Source: Rhizobium oryziradicis
GTDB taxonomy: Bacteria; Pseudomonadota; Alphaproteobacteria; Rhizobiales; Rhizobiaceae
DNA length: 64,000 nt
NCBI RefSeq assembly: GCF_001939045.1
Contig: NZ_MKIM01000020.1
Location: forward strand, 62,001 to 126,000
Direction: 5' to 3'
Below the pieces are notes generated by a model. The model ran no database searches, was not told the DNA's origin, and was given only the letters and a program-made list of their open reading frames with translations. Below are positions 34,911 to 43,580 of this stretch, one piece after another (position 1 is the stretch's first letter; every line of letters starts with the position of its first letter). The position numbers and the translations under genes were made by a program.

Positions 34911-36743
34911 ATGGCTGAAGACACAATGCAGGGGACGGCACCCGTTCTTTCGGTTCGCAATCTGACAACATCTTTTCGCATCGGCGATAGCTGGAAATCT
35001 GTTGTCCGGGACATGAGTTTTGATGTCGCGCCGCGCGAAACGGTGGCTATTGTGGGCGAGTCTGGCTCGGGCAAGAGTGTGACATCGCTGTCCATCATGC
35101 AATTGTTGCAGAAAAACTTCAGCCGCATTGAAGGCAGCATCAAGCTCAACGGCCGTGAGCTGCTGACGCTGGAGCCTGAGCAGATGCGGCAGGTGCGCGG
35201 CAATGAAGTGGCGATGATTTTTCAAGAGCCAATGACCAGCCTCAATCCGATCTTTCCGATTGGAAAGCAGATCTCTGAAGCCATTCTCTGCCATCAGAAT
35301 GTTTCAAAAGCCGAGGCAAAGGCCGAGGTTTTGCGCCTGCTGGATAAAGTTCGCATCCCCAATGCCAAGGGCCGGTTTGACGAATTTCCGCACCAGTTTT
35401 CCGGCGGTATGCGCCAGCGTGTGATGATTGCCATGGCGCTGGCCGCCAAGCCGAAATTGCTGATTGCCGATGAGCCGACCACAGCGCTGGATGTGACTAT
35501 TCAGGGCCAGATTCTTGATCTGATCAAGATGTTGCAGGATGAAGAGGGCATGTCGGTTCTGTTCATCACCCATGACATGGGTGTTGTGGCCGAGATTGCT
35601 GATCGCACATTGGTGATGCTGCGTGGCGAGATGGTGGAAAGCGGCACCACGGATGATATTTTCAACCGTGGCAAGCACCCTTATACCCGCGCACTTTTGT
35701 CGGCTGTGCCCAAGCTTGGCTCCATGAAGGGACATGATTGCCCGCTGCGTTTTCCGGTGATTGACATCAAGACCGGAGATACCATCACGGAAGAAGAGGA
35801 AGTGACCGATACGGTCGGCTCCAGCCGTCCTATTCTGGAGGTCAAGAACCTCACCACCCGGTTTGACATTCGCGCAGGCATTCTTGGCCGTAAAGCCGGT
35901 GCCGTTCATGCGGTGGAAAATGTCAGCTTCGATTTGCGCCCCGGCGAAACATTGTCGCTGGTTGGCGAATCCGGTTGCGGAAAATCCACCACGGGCCGCT
36001 CGATTACCCGCCTTGTGCAGCCCACCAGCGGCAGCATCGCGCTGGATGGCTACAATGTCATGGGGTTGGATAATGGTGATTTGCGCAGAATGCGCCGCAC
36101 GATTCAGATGGTGTTTCAAGACCCGTTTGCCAGCCTTGACCCGCGCATGTCGGTGGGCGCTGCCGTGATGGAGCCTTACCTCGAACATAACCTCGGCACC
36201 AAGCAGCAGGCCCGCGAAAAAGCAGCCGATCTGCTGGATCGAGTTGGCTTGAGCGCGGATATGATGCGCCGCTATCCGCATGAGTTTTCCGGTGGTCAGC
36301 GCCAGCGTGTGGCCATCGCCCGCACCTTGATGCTGGACCCCAAGGTTATCGTGGCCGATGAAGCCGTCTCAGCGCTGGATGTGTCGATCAAGGCGCAGGT
36401 GTGTAATCTTTTGTTGGATTTGCAGCAGAGCTTCAATCTCGCCTATCTGTTTATCTCCCATGATATGGCCGTCGTCGAGCGGGTCAGCCATCGTGTGGCG
36501 GTGATGTATCTGGGCGAGATTGTTGAAATTGGTCCGCGTCAGGCCGTGTTTGAAAATCCGCAGCATCCTTATACCAAGAAGCTGATGGCAGCGGTGCCCG
36601 TGCCCGATCCGGCGCGTCGCCATATTGCCCGCAATATTTCCAGCGATGAGATCAAAAGTCCGGTGCGGCCCTTGGGTTTTGAGCCACCAAAGCGGGAGTA
36701 TCGCGAAATTTCTGCCGGCCATCTGGTGCAGGTTTCCGAGTAA
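34911..36743 (+). CDS. ABC transporter ATP-binding protein with two fused ATPase domains (DppD-DppF fusion)
   Basis: A 610-residue protein with two complete ATPase modules, as in GsiA-type proteins. Module 1 (about residues 10-270): Walker A GESGSGKSV, signature FSGGMRQRVMIA, Walker B LLIADEPTTALD. Module 2 (about 305-560): Walker A GESGCGKST, signature FSGGQRQRVAIARTL, Walker B VIVADEAVSALD, where Ala-Val replaces the usual Pro-Thr/Val. Each is followed by a peptide-transporter-specific C-terminal region (KHPYTRALLSAVP and QHPYTKKLMAAVP). It lies on the plus strand, while the likely partner permeases are on the minus strand at 27-29 kb. A terminator follows the gene. Confidence 0.95.
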   Translation: MAEDTMQGTAPVLSVRNLTTSFRIGDSWKSVVRDMSFDVAPRETVAIVGESGSGKSVTSLSIMQLLQKNFSRIEGSIKLNGRELLTLEPEQMRQVRGNEVAMIFQEPMTSLNPIFPIGKQISEAILCHQNVSKAEAKAEVLRLLDKVRIPNAKGRFDEFPHQFSGGMRQRVMIAMALAAKPKLLIADEPTTALDVTIQGQILDLIKMLQDEEGMSVLFITHDMGVVAEIADRTLVMLRGEMVESGTTDDIFNRGKHPYTRALLSAVPKLGSMKGHDCPLRFPVIDIKTGDTITEEEEVTDTVGSSRPILEVKNLTTRFDIRAGILGRKAGAVHAVENVSFDLRPGETLSLVGESGCGKSTTGRSITRLVQPTSGSIALDGYNVMGLDNGDLRRMRRTIQMVFQDPFASLDPRMSVGAAVMEPYLEHNLGTKQQAREKAADLLDRVGLSADMMRRYPHEFSGGQRQRVAIARTLMLDPKVIVADEAVSALDVSIKAQVCNLLLDLQQSFNLAYLFISHDMAVVERVSHRVAVMYLGEIVEIGPRQAVFENPQHPYTKKLMAAVPVPDPARRHIARNISSDEIKSPVRPLGFEPPKREYREISAGHLVQVSE

Positions 36744-36750
36744 GAACCTA

Positions 36751-36761
36751 TTGCAGTGCAA
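36751..36761. promoter_or_regulatory. Palindrome TTGCAGTGCAA upstream of exoD
   Basis: This perfect 5-1-5 palindrome lies just after the ATPase gene stop. It shares TGCAGTGCA with a second palindrome at 36875-36888, closer to exoD. The pair may be operators; the regulator is unknown. Confidence 0.35.
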
Positions 36762-36770
36762 CGTGTTATG

Positions 36771-36807
36771 AGCTGGCATCCTGATGAAGGCTGCCAGCTT
36801 TTCTTTT
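36771..36807 (+). terminator. Terminator of the fused ATPase gene
   Basis: An 8-bp stem (AGCTGGCA / TGCCAGCT) with a 13-base loop is followed by TTTCTTTT. It lies 28 bp after the stop codon. Confidence 0.82.
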
Positions 36808-36874
36808 GTCAGACTTGTGAAAGTTTTGGCTTCATCATTGTAGTCTTGTGCTGGCCTTTCCATATCAGGGCCGG

Positions 36875-36888
36875 TGCAGTGCACTGCA
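36875..36888. promoter_or_regulatory. Palindrome TGCAGTGCACTGCA upstream of exoD
   Basis: This perfect 14-bp palindrome ends 21 bp before the exoD start and repeats the TGCAGTGCA core of the palindrome at 36751. The position fits an operator overlapping the transcription start of exoD. Confidence 0.4.
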
Positions 36889-36909
36889 ACGATAAAGATT
36901 GGAGACGTG

Positions 36910-37581
36910 ATGGTGGAGTCTGAAAGCAGCGCGGGTGAACAGCACGCAGGTCATAGCCATAAAGATCATGCCCATGCCGTTCACGCCAACCGGCTCTCGG
37001 AAATCCTCAATCACATTGCCAAGGATGACGCCCGTGAACGGGTCTCCGTTGCCGACCTGTTTACAGCCATGGGTGATCGCGCTTTTGGCGCGTTGATCCT
37101 GATTTTTGCCCTGCCCAATATTGTGCCCACGCCACCCGGCACCTCGGCCATCACCGGGGCACCTCTGGTGTTTTTGTGTTTTCAGCTGATGCTGGGAATG
37201 CAGCCGTGGTTGCCGAAATTTATCGCCAATCGCTCCATGAGCCATGGCGATTTCAAAGCGATTATCGCCCGGATCACACCCTGGCTGGCGCGTGGCGAAC
37301 GCTTTTTGAAACCGCGATGGGAAGGTTTGGTGCGCCCCCCGGCTGAATATGGCCTGGGCTTGATGGCCTTTATTCTGGCAATCCTCTTGGCACTGCCCAT
37401 CCCCTTGGGCAATATGTTGCCCGCTTTGGCGCTATCGCTGTTTGCATTTGCCTTGCTTGAGAAGGACGGCATCTATGCCCTTGCGGGCAGCGCTGTTTTT
37501 GTCATCTCTGTTGTCGTCGTTGGCGGCGTTGTACTCGCGCTTGCCAAAGCGGCGCTGTTGCTGCTTCACAGCTCCTTTTGA
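36910..37581 (+). CDS. exoD: ExoD-family membrane protein
   Basis: A 223-residue ExoD-family protein. ExoD of Sinorhizobium meliloti is linked to exopolysaccharide production and alkaline tolerance, although its molecular role is unsettled. Visible features: an N-terminal cytoplasmic region that is His-rich (GEQHAGHSHKDHAHAVH, possibly metal-binding), the conserved DDARERVSVADLFTAMGDRAFGALIL start of the domain, the LPNIVPTPPGTS motif and at least four membrane helices. The ATG at 36910 has GGAGACG upstream. Confidence 0.9.
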   Translation: MVESESSAGEQHAGHSHKDHAHAVHANRLSEILNHIAKDDARERVSVADLFTAMGDRAFGALILIFALPNIVPTPPGTSAITGAPLVFLCFQLMLGMQPWLPKFIANRSMSHGDFKAIIARITPWLARGERFLKPRWEGLVRPPAEYGLGLMAFILAILLALPIPLGNMLPALALSLFAFALLEKDGIYALAGSAVFVISVVVVGGVVLALAKAALLLLHSSF

Positions 37582-38085
37582 GGCTGAGATAACAGGCGGG
37601 TTTTGCGCTTTCAAATCGCAAACCCAAATCGCATCCCGATAAAAACGATTTTTTCTCCAGCATGGCGAAAGCTTGGGCTCCTAGGGTGGTTCCAAATGGA
37701 GCTGAGCGAGTGCGCGCGCTGGCTGCCATTTGGCATCGCCCTTGGTTTTTAGGCGATGAAGAACGCATTGTGTTTTTTGAATACTGGAGTTTGTCAGGGA
37801 GCGGTGGAAGCCGCTTTTGCCGCGCAGACAAACTGAAACATGAGAATAGAGAGGCCGTCTGGTGCGCGTTGAGCCTGCCAGAGTGTCGAGGCAGCAATGA
37901 CGCCGACCGCATATTCCGCTTTTGCACCGTCCGCAGACCGGCAACGGCACGAGGACATTTCGAAACGATGAATCGGGTTTGGTGTTTGCGCCGGGAACGT
38001 CGAGGCCTCCTCCTTGCACCAGACCGCAATGGCCTGGCTTTTTGCAAGGAGAATTGTCGGTGATGAGGGAAGGAATGCGGTTATC
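37582..38085. other. 504-bp gene-free region with palindromic repeat remnants
   Basis: No convincing gene is found. The region holds a copy of a 49-bp dispersed palindromic repeat (37787-37835), an imperfect hairpin just after exoD (about 37598-37625) and another stem CATCGCC/GGCGATG near 37733-37756. The composition suggests a mosaic of decayed intergenic repeats plus the promoter of the Sel1-repeat gene. Confidence 0.55.
37787..37835. repeat. 49-bp dispersed palindromic repeat, copy A
   Basis: AGTTTGTC and GACAAACT arms enclose about 32 bases. In reverse complement it matches the element at 52616-52664 at 41 of 49 positions, so both belong to one dispersed family. Confidence 0.85.
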
Positions 38086-39393
38086 ATGACGTCATTGCTC
38101 AATTTTGTGCGGGGTTTTTCTGTCACGCGAGCCTATCATTTTGGCATGAAAAAGCTGGCCAATGGCCATATGCCCTTGGCGGCAGCCGCGCTGAAACGCG
38201 CTGCAAAGGGTGGCCATGTCGGTGCCTGCTATGAAATGGCGCGGCTGTATGAAATGGGCCGCGGGGTGATTTGCGATCTTGAGCAGGCCCGCCATCTGGC
38301 GCAATTTGCGGCCGACGCAGGCCATGTGCCCTCGATGTCGCTGGCCGCCAGACTGTTTTTGATCTCGCCGGAACGCCGCCATCCGACATCCCACAATGCC
38401 CCGATGGAATTGTTCTGCGAGCCGGAATTGGCCCGCCATTATGCCCTGCTGGCGCACCATCATGGCAATGTTGATGGCTCTGCTCTGGCGGGGTATCTGC
38501 TGGCCTCAGGCATTGGTGGTGATGTGGATGCCCAGACCGCTCTGACCTGCTATGAGCCAGCGGTAAAAGTTGGGCATGTGCGCGCCTTTCTGGGCATGGG
38601 CACGCTGTATGCTGGCGGCCATCTGGGCGTGGTGGATTATGCACGGGCGCTGCCGTATTTTAAATATGCGGCGGCGGCGAGCAACAATACGGCCCGTCAC
38701 TATCTTGCTTTGCAGTTTCTCAAAGGCCTTGGCACGGATGTGGATGAGGAGCGGGCGCTGCGCTTGTTGAGTGCAGCGGCTGCCAAGGGCTACCGCGCCT
38801 CCATTGAAGAATTGGCGGCCTATTATCTGGACGAGGCCTATCCAGAGCGTGATCGCCTCCGTGGTATGCGCTGGCTTACAGCCTTGGGGCGCATGGGTGA
38901 TCAAAAGGCATGCCGCGAGCTGGAGCGGCGCTACCGGAACGGCATTGATGTGCCGGTCAACGGCATTGAAGCCGTAACATGGCTTGAAAAAGCGGCATTG
39001 AAGGGTGATGTCGCAGCCCAGTTTCAAATGGCGGTGCTGGCAGCCACCGGCGGTGGTGAGGCAGAGCCGGACTATGCGCAGGCCAAACTGTGGTTTGAAA
39101 TGGCCTCAGACAATGGCCACACCATTGCCATGGTCAATCTGGGACGCTTCCGCATGAAGGGCGTCGGCGGCCACATTGATCTGGAAGGCGCACGCGAGAT
39201 CCTGGAGATTGCCGTGGAAGCTGGCGAAATGGCAGCCTATGCCGTTTTGGGCGAGTTCTATGCATTTTATGCCGAGCCAGCGGATATGATTGCTGCTCAG
39301 GACATTCTCATGCATGGCGTAGAGCGCGACGATCCCGTTTGCCGCAATCTTTTGTTGCAATTGCAAGACGAGCTGGCGACCAAAGTGGCCTGA
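38086..39393 (+). CDS. Sel1-repeat (TPR-like) protein
   Basis: A 435-residue protein built of Sel1-type repeats of about 36 residues: for example A-KGGHVGACYEMARLYEMGRGV, VGHVRAFLGMGTLYAGGHLG, ASNNTARHYLALQFLKGLGT and DNGHTIAMVNLGRFRMKGVGG. Sel1 repeats form alpha-solenoids that mediate protein contacts, often in signalling or exopolysaccharide regulation (ExoR-like). No signal peptide is evident at the preferred ATG (38086), so it is probably cytoplasmic. The start is supported by AGGA eleven bases upstream. The specific partner is unknown. Confidence 0.87.
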   Translation: MTSLLNFVRGFSVTRAYHFGMKKLANGHMPLAAAALKRAAKGGHVGACYEMARLYEMGRGVICDLEQARHLAQFAADAGHVPSMSLAARLFLISPERRHPTSHNAPMELFCEPELARHYALLAHHHGNVDGSALAGYLLASGIGGDVDAQTALTCYEPAVKVGHVRAFLGMGTLYAGGHLGVVDYARALPYFKYAAAASNNTARHYLALQFLKGLGTDVDEERALRLLSAAAAKGYRASIEELAAYYLDEAYPERDRLRGMRWLTALGRMGDQKACRELERRYRNGIDVPVNGIEAVTWLEKAALKGDVAAQFQMAVLAATGGGEAEPDYAQAKLWFEMASDNGHTIAMVNLGRFRMKGVGGHIDLEGAREILEIAVEAGEMAAYAVLGEFYAFYAEPADMIAAQDILMHGVERDDPVCRNLLLQLQDELATKVA

Positions 39394-39459
39394 ACGGCCT
39401 TTGCCTGAAGATTTCCCCTTGCCGGTGGGCAAGGGCATTCCCACATCAGGTCCGATTTT

Positions 39460-40200
39460 ATGGAGAGCCTGATGATACTTGATGCTGCGGCCTTGTCCTT
39501 TCGGAATTTGTTTGCGCCAGAAACGCGGTCGGTTTTCTGGAAAGTGTTAGGCCTGACCCTGGTGGTGCTGGCCGCCTTGTGGTTTGCCCTGCGCGAGGCA
39601 TTTGTCTTCTATCTTTGGCCGTGGTTTGCGAGTTTCTTTCCAGCCATGCCCGATTGGGCCGGGTGGATGGTGTTTGTGATGGGGCTGTTTGCCAGCGTTG
39701 GGCTGGCCTTGGTGCTGGCGCTTTTGCTCGCACCAGTCACCGCCATTATTGCTGGTCTGTTTCTGGATGATGTGGCCGAGGTGGTGGAGCGGCGCGATTA
39801 TCGCTCTGATCCGGCAGGCACGGCCATGCCAATCGGTGAAGCCCTTGTGCAATCGCTCCAGTTTTTTGGTATTGTCATTGTCGGCAATCTGATTGCCTTG
39901 ATGCTTTTGTTTGTGCCGGGCATCAATATTGCCGCGTTTTTCTTGGTGAATGGCTATCTGCTGGGGCGGGAGTTTTTTGAATTCGCCGCCATGCGCTTCA
40001 GATCAAGGCGCGAAGCCATGGATTTTCGCCGTAAGCATTCAGGTACGGTGTTTCTTGCCGGGTTGGTGATTGCCGGTTTTCTGGCCATCCCGATATTAAA
40101 CCTGCTCACACCTTTGTTTGCCGCAGGCTTCATGGTGCATATCCATAAAAAGCTATCGCAAAAAGATCCGCTGTTTTCAGCCGATGAGCTGCGGCGGTAA
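39460..40200 (+). CDS. EI24 / CysZ-like membrane protein
   Basis: A 246-residue integral membrane protein of the EI24 domain family, which includes the sulfate permease CysZ. About four to six helices are visible; the block LLAPVTAIIAGLFLDDVAEVVE and the later FVPGINIAAFFLVNGYLLGREFFEF are typical. No cysteine biosynthesis genes are nearby, so a sulfate role is only by family. Two Met codons (39460 and 39472) are possible starts. Its 3' end overlaps the convergent nth gene by 24 bp. Confidence 0.85.
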   Translation: MESLMILDAAALSFRNLFAPETRSVFWKVLGLTLVVLAALWFALREAFVFYLWPWFASFFPAMPDWAGWMVFVMGLFASVGLALVLALLLAPVTAIIAGLFLDDVAEVVERRDYRSDPAGTAMPIGEALVQSLQFFGIVIVGNLIALMLLFVPGINIAAFFLVNGYLLGREFFEFAAMRFRSRREAMDFRRKHSGTVFLAGLVIAGFLAIPILNLLTPLFAAGFMVHIHKKLSQKDPLFSADELRR

Positions 40201-40926
40201 CTCCACCAGCGGGGCGGGCACATCGCAGGTCTTTTCCGGCGATTTGCACAGATCAGCAAGCACGCAGTTTTCGCATTCGGGCCTGCGTGCCTTGCAACAG
40301 TAGCGCCCCAGCAAGATCAGCCAATGGTGGGCGTGAAAGAGATACTGCTTCGGGATAATCCGCATCAATATCTCTTCAATCTCATCCGGCGTTTTGCCCG
40401 GTGCAAGCTTGATGCGATTACCAATGCGCAAAATATGCGTGTCCACCGCCATGGTGGGAATGCCAAAGGCCATGGACATTACCACATTGGCGGTCTTGCG
40501 GCCCACGCCGGGCAGCGTCATCAGCTCTTCGCGGGTTTTGGGCACTTCACTGCCAAAATCATCAATCAGCCTCTGGCTGAGCAACATCACATTCTTGGCC
40601 TTGTTGCGATAAAGGCCAATGGTTTTGATGTAGTGCTGAATTTTCTCTTCGCCCAGCGCCACCATTTTTTCGGGCGTGTCGGCAATGGCAAACAGCGCGC
40701 GCGTGGCCTTGTTGACGCCTGCATCAGTGGCTTGTGCCGAAAGCGCCACGGCTACCACCAGCGTAAACGGATTGACGTGCTCCAGCTCGCCCTTCGGCTC
40801 CGGTCTTTGCACTGAAAGGCGACGAAACATCTCTTCCAGCTCGGCCTTGCTATAGGCGCTGCGGGTCGCCCGTTTGGTGGCGGGTTTTGAAATTGACTTT
40901 TTCAAACTTTGGCTGCTTGATTTCAT
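40177..40926 (-). CDS. nth: Endonuclease III (DNA glycosylase/AP lyase)
   Basis: A 249-residue HhH-GPD glycosylase that removes oxidised pyrimidines. The hairpin-helix-hairpin LPGVGRKTANVV carries catalytic Lys144, and Asp162 is in AVDTHILR (equivalents of E. coli Lys120 and Asp138). The 4Fe-4S loop is complete: Cys211-x6-Cys218-x2-Cys221-x5-Cys227. A basic 25-residue N-terminal extension distinguishes it from the 211-residue E. coli enzyme. It is convergent with the EI24 gene (24-bp overlap) and divergent from the DUF2244 gene. Confidence 0.97.
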   Translation of the reverse strand: MKSSSQSLKKSISKPATKRATRSAYSKAELEEMFRRLSVQRPEPKGELEHVNPFTLVVAVALSAQATDAGVNKATRALFAIADTPEKMVALGEEKIQHYIKTIGLYRNKAKNVMLLSQRLIDDFGSEVPKTREELMTLPGVGRKTANVVMSMAFGIPTMAVDTHILRIGNRIKLAPGKTPDEIEEILMRIIPKQYLFHAHHWLILLGRYCCKARRPECENCVLADLCKSPEKTCDVPAPLVELPPQLIG

Positions 40927-40963
40927 GCTATCGTCACAAAAAGGTTTGTGGGAGGGGACGTTG

Positions 40964-41446
40964 ATGAACGAGACTGCCGATCAACCGATTTTCGCTGCCG
41001 AACTCGTACCCTATCGCTCGCTTGGCCGAAAGGGCTTTCGCATCATGCTGATGCTTTCCGGCCTGATTTGCTTCGGCTACGGTGGTTTTTTCCTCGCCAC
41101 CGGGGCGTGGCCGATTGGCTTTTTCTTCGGGCTGGATTTTCTGCTGCTCTATGGCGCGTTCCGCATGAATTACTATGCCGCCAAAGCGCGTGAGGAAGTC
41201 ACGGTATCGCGCAGCGAAGTGATGGTTCGAAAATTCACCCCGGCTGGCAAAATGACAGAATTCCACTGGCATCCCTTCTGGGCGCGCTTCTTTGTGCGCC
41301 GCCATGAAGAATTCGGGATTCTATCCATGTCGGTCTACGGCCAAGGCCGCTCCACCGATATTGGCTCCTTTCTCAACCCCGATGATCGGGAAAGCTTTGC
41401 CAAAGCCTTTCGCGGCGCTTTGGCAACGGTCACGCGCCGCCTGTAA
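40964..41446 (+). CDS. DUF2244-family membrane protein
   Basis: A 160-residue protein with two adjacent membrane helices (about residues 31-72) followed by a soluble C-terminal part with FHWHPFWARFFVRR and YGQGRSTDIGSFLNPDDRESF. This layout matches DUF2244, a family of unknown function common in alphaproteobacteria. The ATG at 40964 follows GGAGGGG. It is divergent from nth, with 37 bp between the starts. Confidence 0.85.
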   Translation: MNETADQPIFAAELVPYRSLGRKGFRIMLMLSGLICFGYGGFFLATGAWPIGFFFGLDFLLLYGAFRMNYYAAKAREEVTVSRSEVMVRKFTPAGKMTEFHWHPFWARFFVRRHEEFGILSMSVYGQGRSTDIGSFLNPDDRESFAKAFRGALATVTRRL

Positions 41447-41516
41447 GGTATGGCAAGAAACGGGTGGCGCTTTTATCCAACCCATGGTCAAGCTGTTGCA
41501 AGAGAAGGGCATAACC

Positions 41517-42404
41517 ATGACACTTGCAAACCATATTGATCTGACCACGGCACAGGATATTACGCCTGAGGGCAGCGATTACGAAACCGTGCGCCGGGTG
41601 ATTGAAATGTTGACGCTGGATTACCGCGATCAGCCGCCGTTGGAGAGCATTGCGGAAAAGCTTGGCCAATCGCCCACCCAATTGCAAAAAACATTTACCC
41701 GCTGGGCGGGCCTCTCGCCCAAAGCCTTTTTGCAGGCGGTGACGCTGGACCACGCCAAACGCTTGCTGGGTCAGGAAGGTCTGCCGCTGCTGGAGGCATC
41801 GTTCGAGCTTGGTCTGTCGGGTCCGGGGCGGCTGCATGATTTGTTTGTCACCCACGAGGCCATGTCGCCGGGCGAATGGAAAGCAAAAGGCTGCGGCCTC
41901 ACCATCCGCTACGGCTTTCACCCATCACCCTTTGGGCAGGCGCTGGTGATGGTCACAGATCGGGGACTGGCAGGCCTTGGCTTTTGCGATTTCGGCGAAG
42001 AACAGGCCTGTTATCAAGATATGGCAAGTCGCTGGCCCATGGCGCAATTTGTGGAAGATCACGCCGCCATCGCTCCCTATCTGCGCCGCATTTTCGATCC
42101 CGCCTGCTGGCAGGCGGAGCAGCCCTTGCGGGTGGTGCTGATTGGCACAGATTTTCAAGTGCGCGTGTGGCAAAACCTGCTGACCATCCCCATGGGCAAA
42201 GCCGTCACCTATTCCAATATTGCCCAAAAGATCGGCCAACCCACCGCCAGCCGCGCCGTGGGTGCCGCCGTGGGCCGCAACCCCATTTCCTTTGTGGTGC
42301 CGTGTCATCGCGCGTTGGGTAAGAGTGGGGCTTTGACGGGGTATCATTGGGGGCTGACGCGCAAGCGGGCGATGTTGGGCTGGGAAGCCGGGAAGGTGGG
42401 GTGA
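41517..42404 (+). CDS. AraC-type HTH fused to O6-methylguanine-DNA methyltransferase
   Basis: A 295-residue two-domain protein related to Ada but lacking Ada's N-terminal zinc/phosphotriester domain. Residues about 25-125 form an AraC-like helix-turn-helix (LESIAEKLGQSPTQLQKTF, AVTLDHAKRLL). Residues about 130-290 are the suicidal methyltransferase, with the Arg-finger segment SRAVGAAVGRNP and nucleophile Cys263 in VPCHRALGKSGALTGYHWG. It repairs O6-methylguanine and may regulate genes. An ATG at 41484 is another possible start. Confidence 0.94.
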   Translation: MTLANHIDLTTAQDITPEGSDYETVRRVIEMLTLDYRDQPPLESIAEKLGQSPTQLQKTFTRWAGLSPKAFLQAVTLDHAKRLLGQEGLPLLEASFELGLSGPGRLHDLFVTHEAMSPGEWKAKGCGLTIRYGFHPSPFGQALVMVTDRGLAGLGFCDFGEEQACYQDMASRWPMAQFVEDHAAIAPYLRRIFDPACWQAEQPLRVVLIGTDFQVRVWQNLLTIPMGKAVTYSNIAQKIGQPTASRAVGAAVGRNPISFVVPCHRALGKSGALTGYHWGLTRKRAMLGWEAGKVG

Positions 42405-42680
42405 TTGGTGGATGGGGTCGTGGTTAGTGGCTGGATGCTTTAGGCCCGATGCGGACTTTGCCGGTTCGAACGGAGCTTCTGGGGGCATCTGCATAATAGC
42501 AATTCGAAGTCGCAAAAGCATTATACGCTAAGCTTCATACTCAAACTTTATATGACTAAAACCCATCTACGGAACTCCGCTCTGTCCATGGGCAATGGGT
42601 AAGCTAAAATGCAACTAAGGCGTGACATCGAAATCAGAAGATAGTATTCACGATTCTCCACTACTAGGGGATGAGGCACG
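42405..42680. other. Gene-free left border of the AT-rich Thoeris insertion
   Basis: The sequence changes from GC-rich near 42405-42480 to AT-rich from about 42490. No tRNA, integrase fragment or clear direct repeat is visible. The promoter of the two defense genes should lie here. Confidence 0.5.
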
Positions 42681-43514
42681 ATGAAAGTTCGATTTCTTGA
42701 CAAACGAGTGTTCAAGATTTTCCTTCAGATAACTTCTGTTATTAGCGCTGCGCTCTCAACTCTTCTTCTCTTTGTCGATATACATGATGATTTTAAAATA
42801 TTGTCGCTAATTGTCTTTGCGGTTGTACTCTTAGGAGTATACATTGTGGTTTGGATTGGTTCGAACCGGCTTAACCACGTTGAAATTAATATCGATGGTA
42901 CTAACGTGACGATAAAGGTTGGTGATATATTCACGGAGCCAGGCCTAAAAGCTATAGCGTTTAACGAGTACTTCGACACTCAAGTTGATAATCAGATCAT
43001 TAGTGAAGCCTCTCTAAATGGAATATTTCTCAAATCTTATCTTGATATTTCCGTCGCGGATTTAGATAGGAAAATCGACGACTTTCGTTTTGAGCCGGAC
43101 GAAATCATTGGCACTGACGATAGGCGGTTGACTGGAAAGTTGCGGAAGCACAGAATTGGTACAATCTTTATTCACAAGGATTACCTTTTAACTGCAATGT
43201 CAAAATTTGATGATAGCAACCGTGCGGTCCTAACTATGCCGGAATACTTGGAGTTTCTTATTCGGTTTTGGGATAGAGTAAATAAGGTATACGCGCAAAA
43301 GAGTGTCGTCACACCTATCTTTGGTTCAGGGATTACCCGTATCAAGGGGCACAAAAACATCAGCGACGAAGATTTACTGAAAATAATGCTATGGACATTC
43401 AGAATAAGTGAAATGAGATTTAAGTACCCTGCAAATTTATCTATAGTAATACATAAAGACAAAATCGATAAAATCAATCTACTTGATATTAAGTTGCTCG
43501 GAAACGGCGTATAA
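42681..43514 (+). CDS. thsA: Thoeris effector ThsA, TM-Macro form (type II)
   Basis: A 277-residue protein with two N-terminal membrane helices (about residues 13-33 and 39-60) followed by a cytoplasmic domain from about residue 66 to the end. The domain contains VTIKVGDIFTEPGLKAIAFN, EASLNGIFLKSYL and SVVTPIFGSGITRIKGHKNI, the pattern of the divergent Macro domain of ThsA-type Thoeris effectors. In type II Thoeris a TIR protein makes a histidine-ADP-ribose signal that the Macro domain binds, and the membrane part then disrupts the infected cell (known for the family, not shown here). GAGG precedes the ATG. Low GC and rare codons set it apart from its neighbours. It is followed after 66 bp by the TIR gene. 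Confidence 0.8.
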   Translation: MKVRFLDKRVFKIFLQITSVISAALSTLLLFVDIHDDFKILSLIVFAVVLLGVYIVVWIGSNRLNHVEINIDGTNVTIKVGDIFTEPGLKAIAFNEYFDTQVDNQIISEASLNGIFLKSYLDISVADLDRKIDDFRFEPDEIIGTDDRRLTGKLRKHRIGTIFIHKDYLLTAMSKFDDSNRAVLTMPEYLEFLIRFWDRVNKVYAQKSVVTPIFGSGITRIKGHKNISDEDLLKIMLWTFRISEMRFKYPANLSIVIHKDKIDKINLLDIKLLGNGV

Positions 43515-43580
43515 AAATCGTAATTTATCTAACAAATACAATTCGGCGCTGTTCGACTGATTTATGTAGGGGCATAAGGT

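Noticed and set aside
37662..38063. Open frame of 133 codons between exoD and the Sel1 gene
   Set aside because: No ribosome binding site, no family resemblance, and it runs through a palindromic repeat; composition suggests chance.
39416..39435. CCCTTGCC/GGCAAGGG hairpin after the Sel1-repeat gene
   Set aside because: An 8-bp stem without a T tract on either strand; not strong enough to list as a terminator.
42460..42490. GGTTCGAAC resembling a tRNA T-loop at the left border of the Thoeris insertion
   Set aside because: Only a 3-bp stem surrounds it and no acceptor, D or anticodon arm can be folded, so it is not a tRNA or tRNA remnant that I can support.
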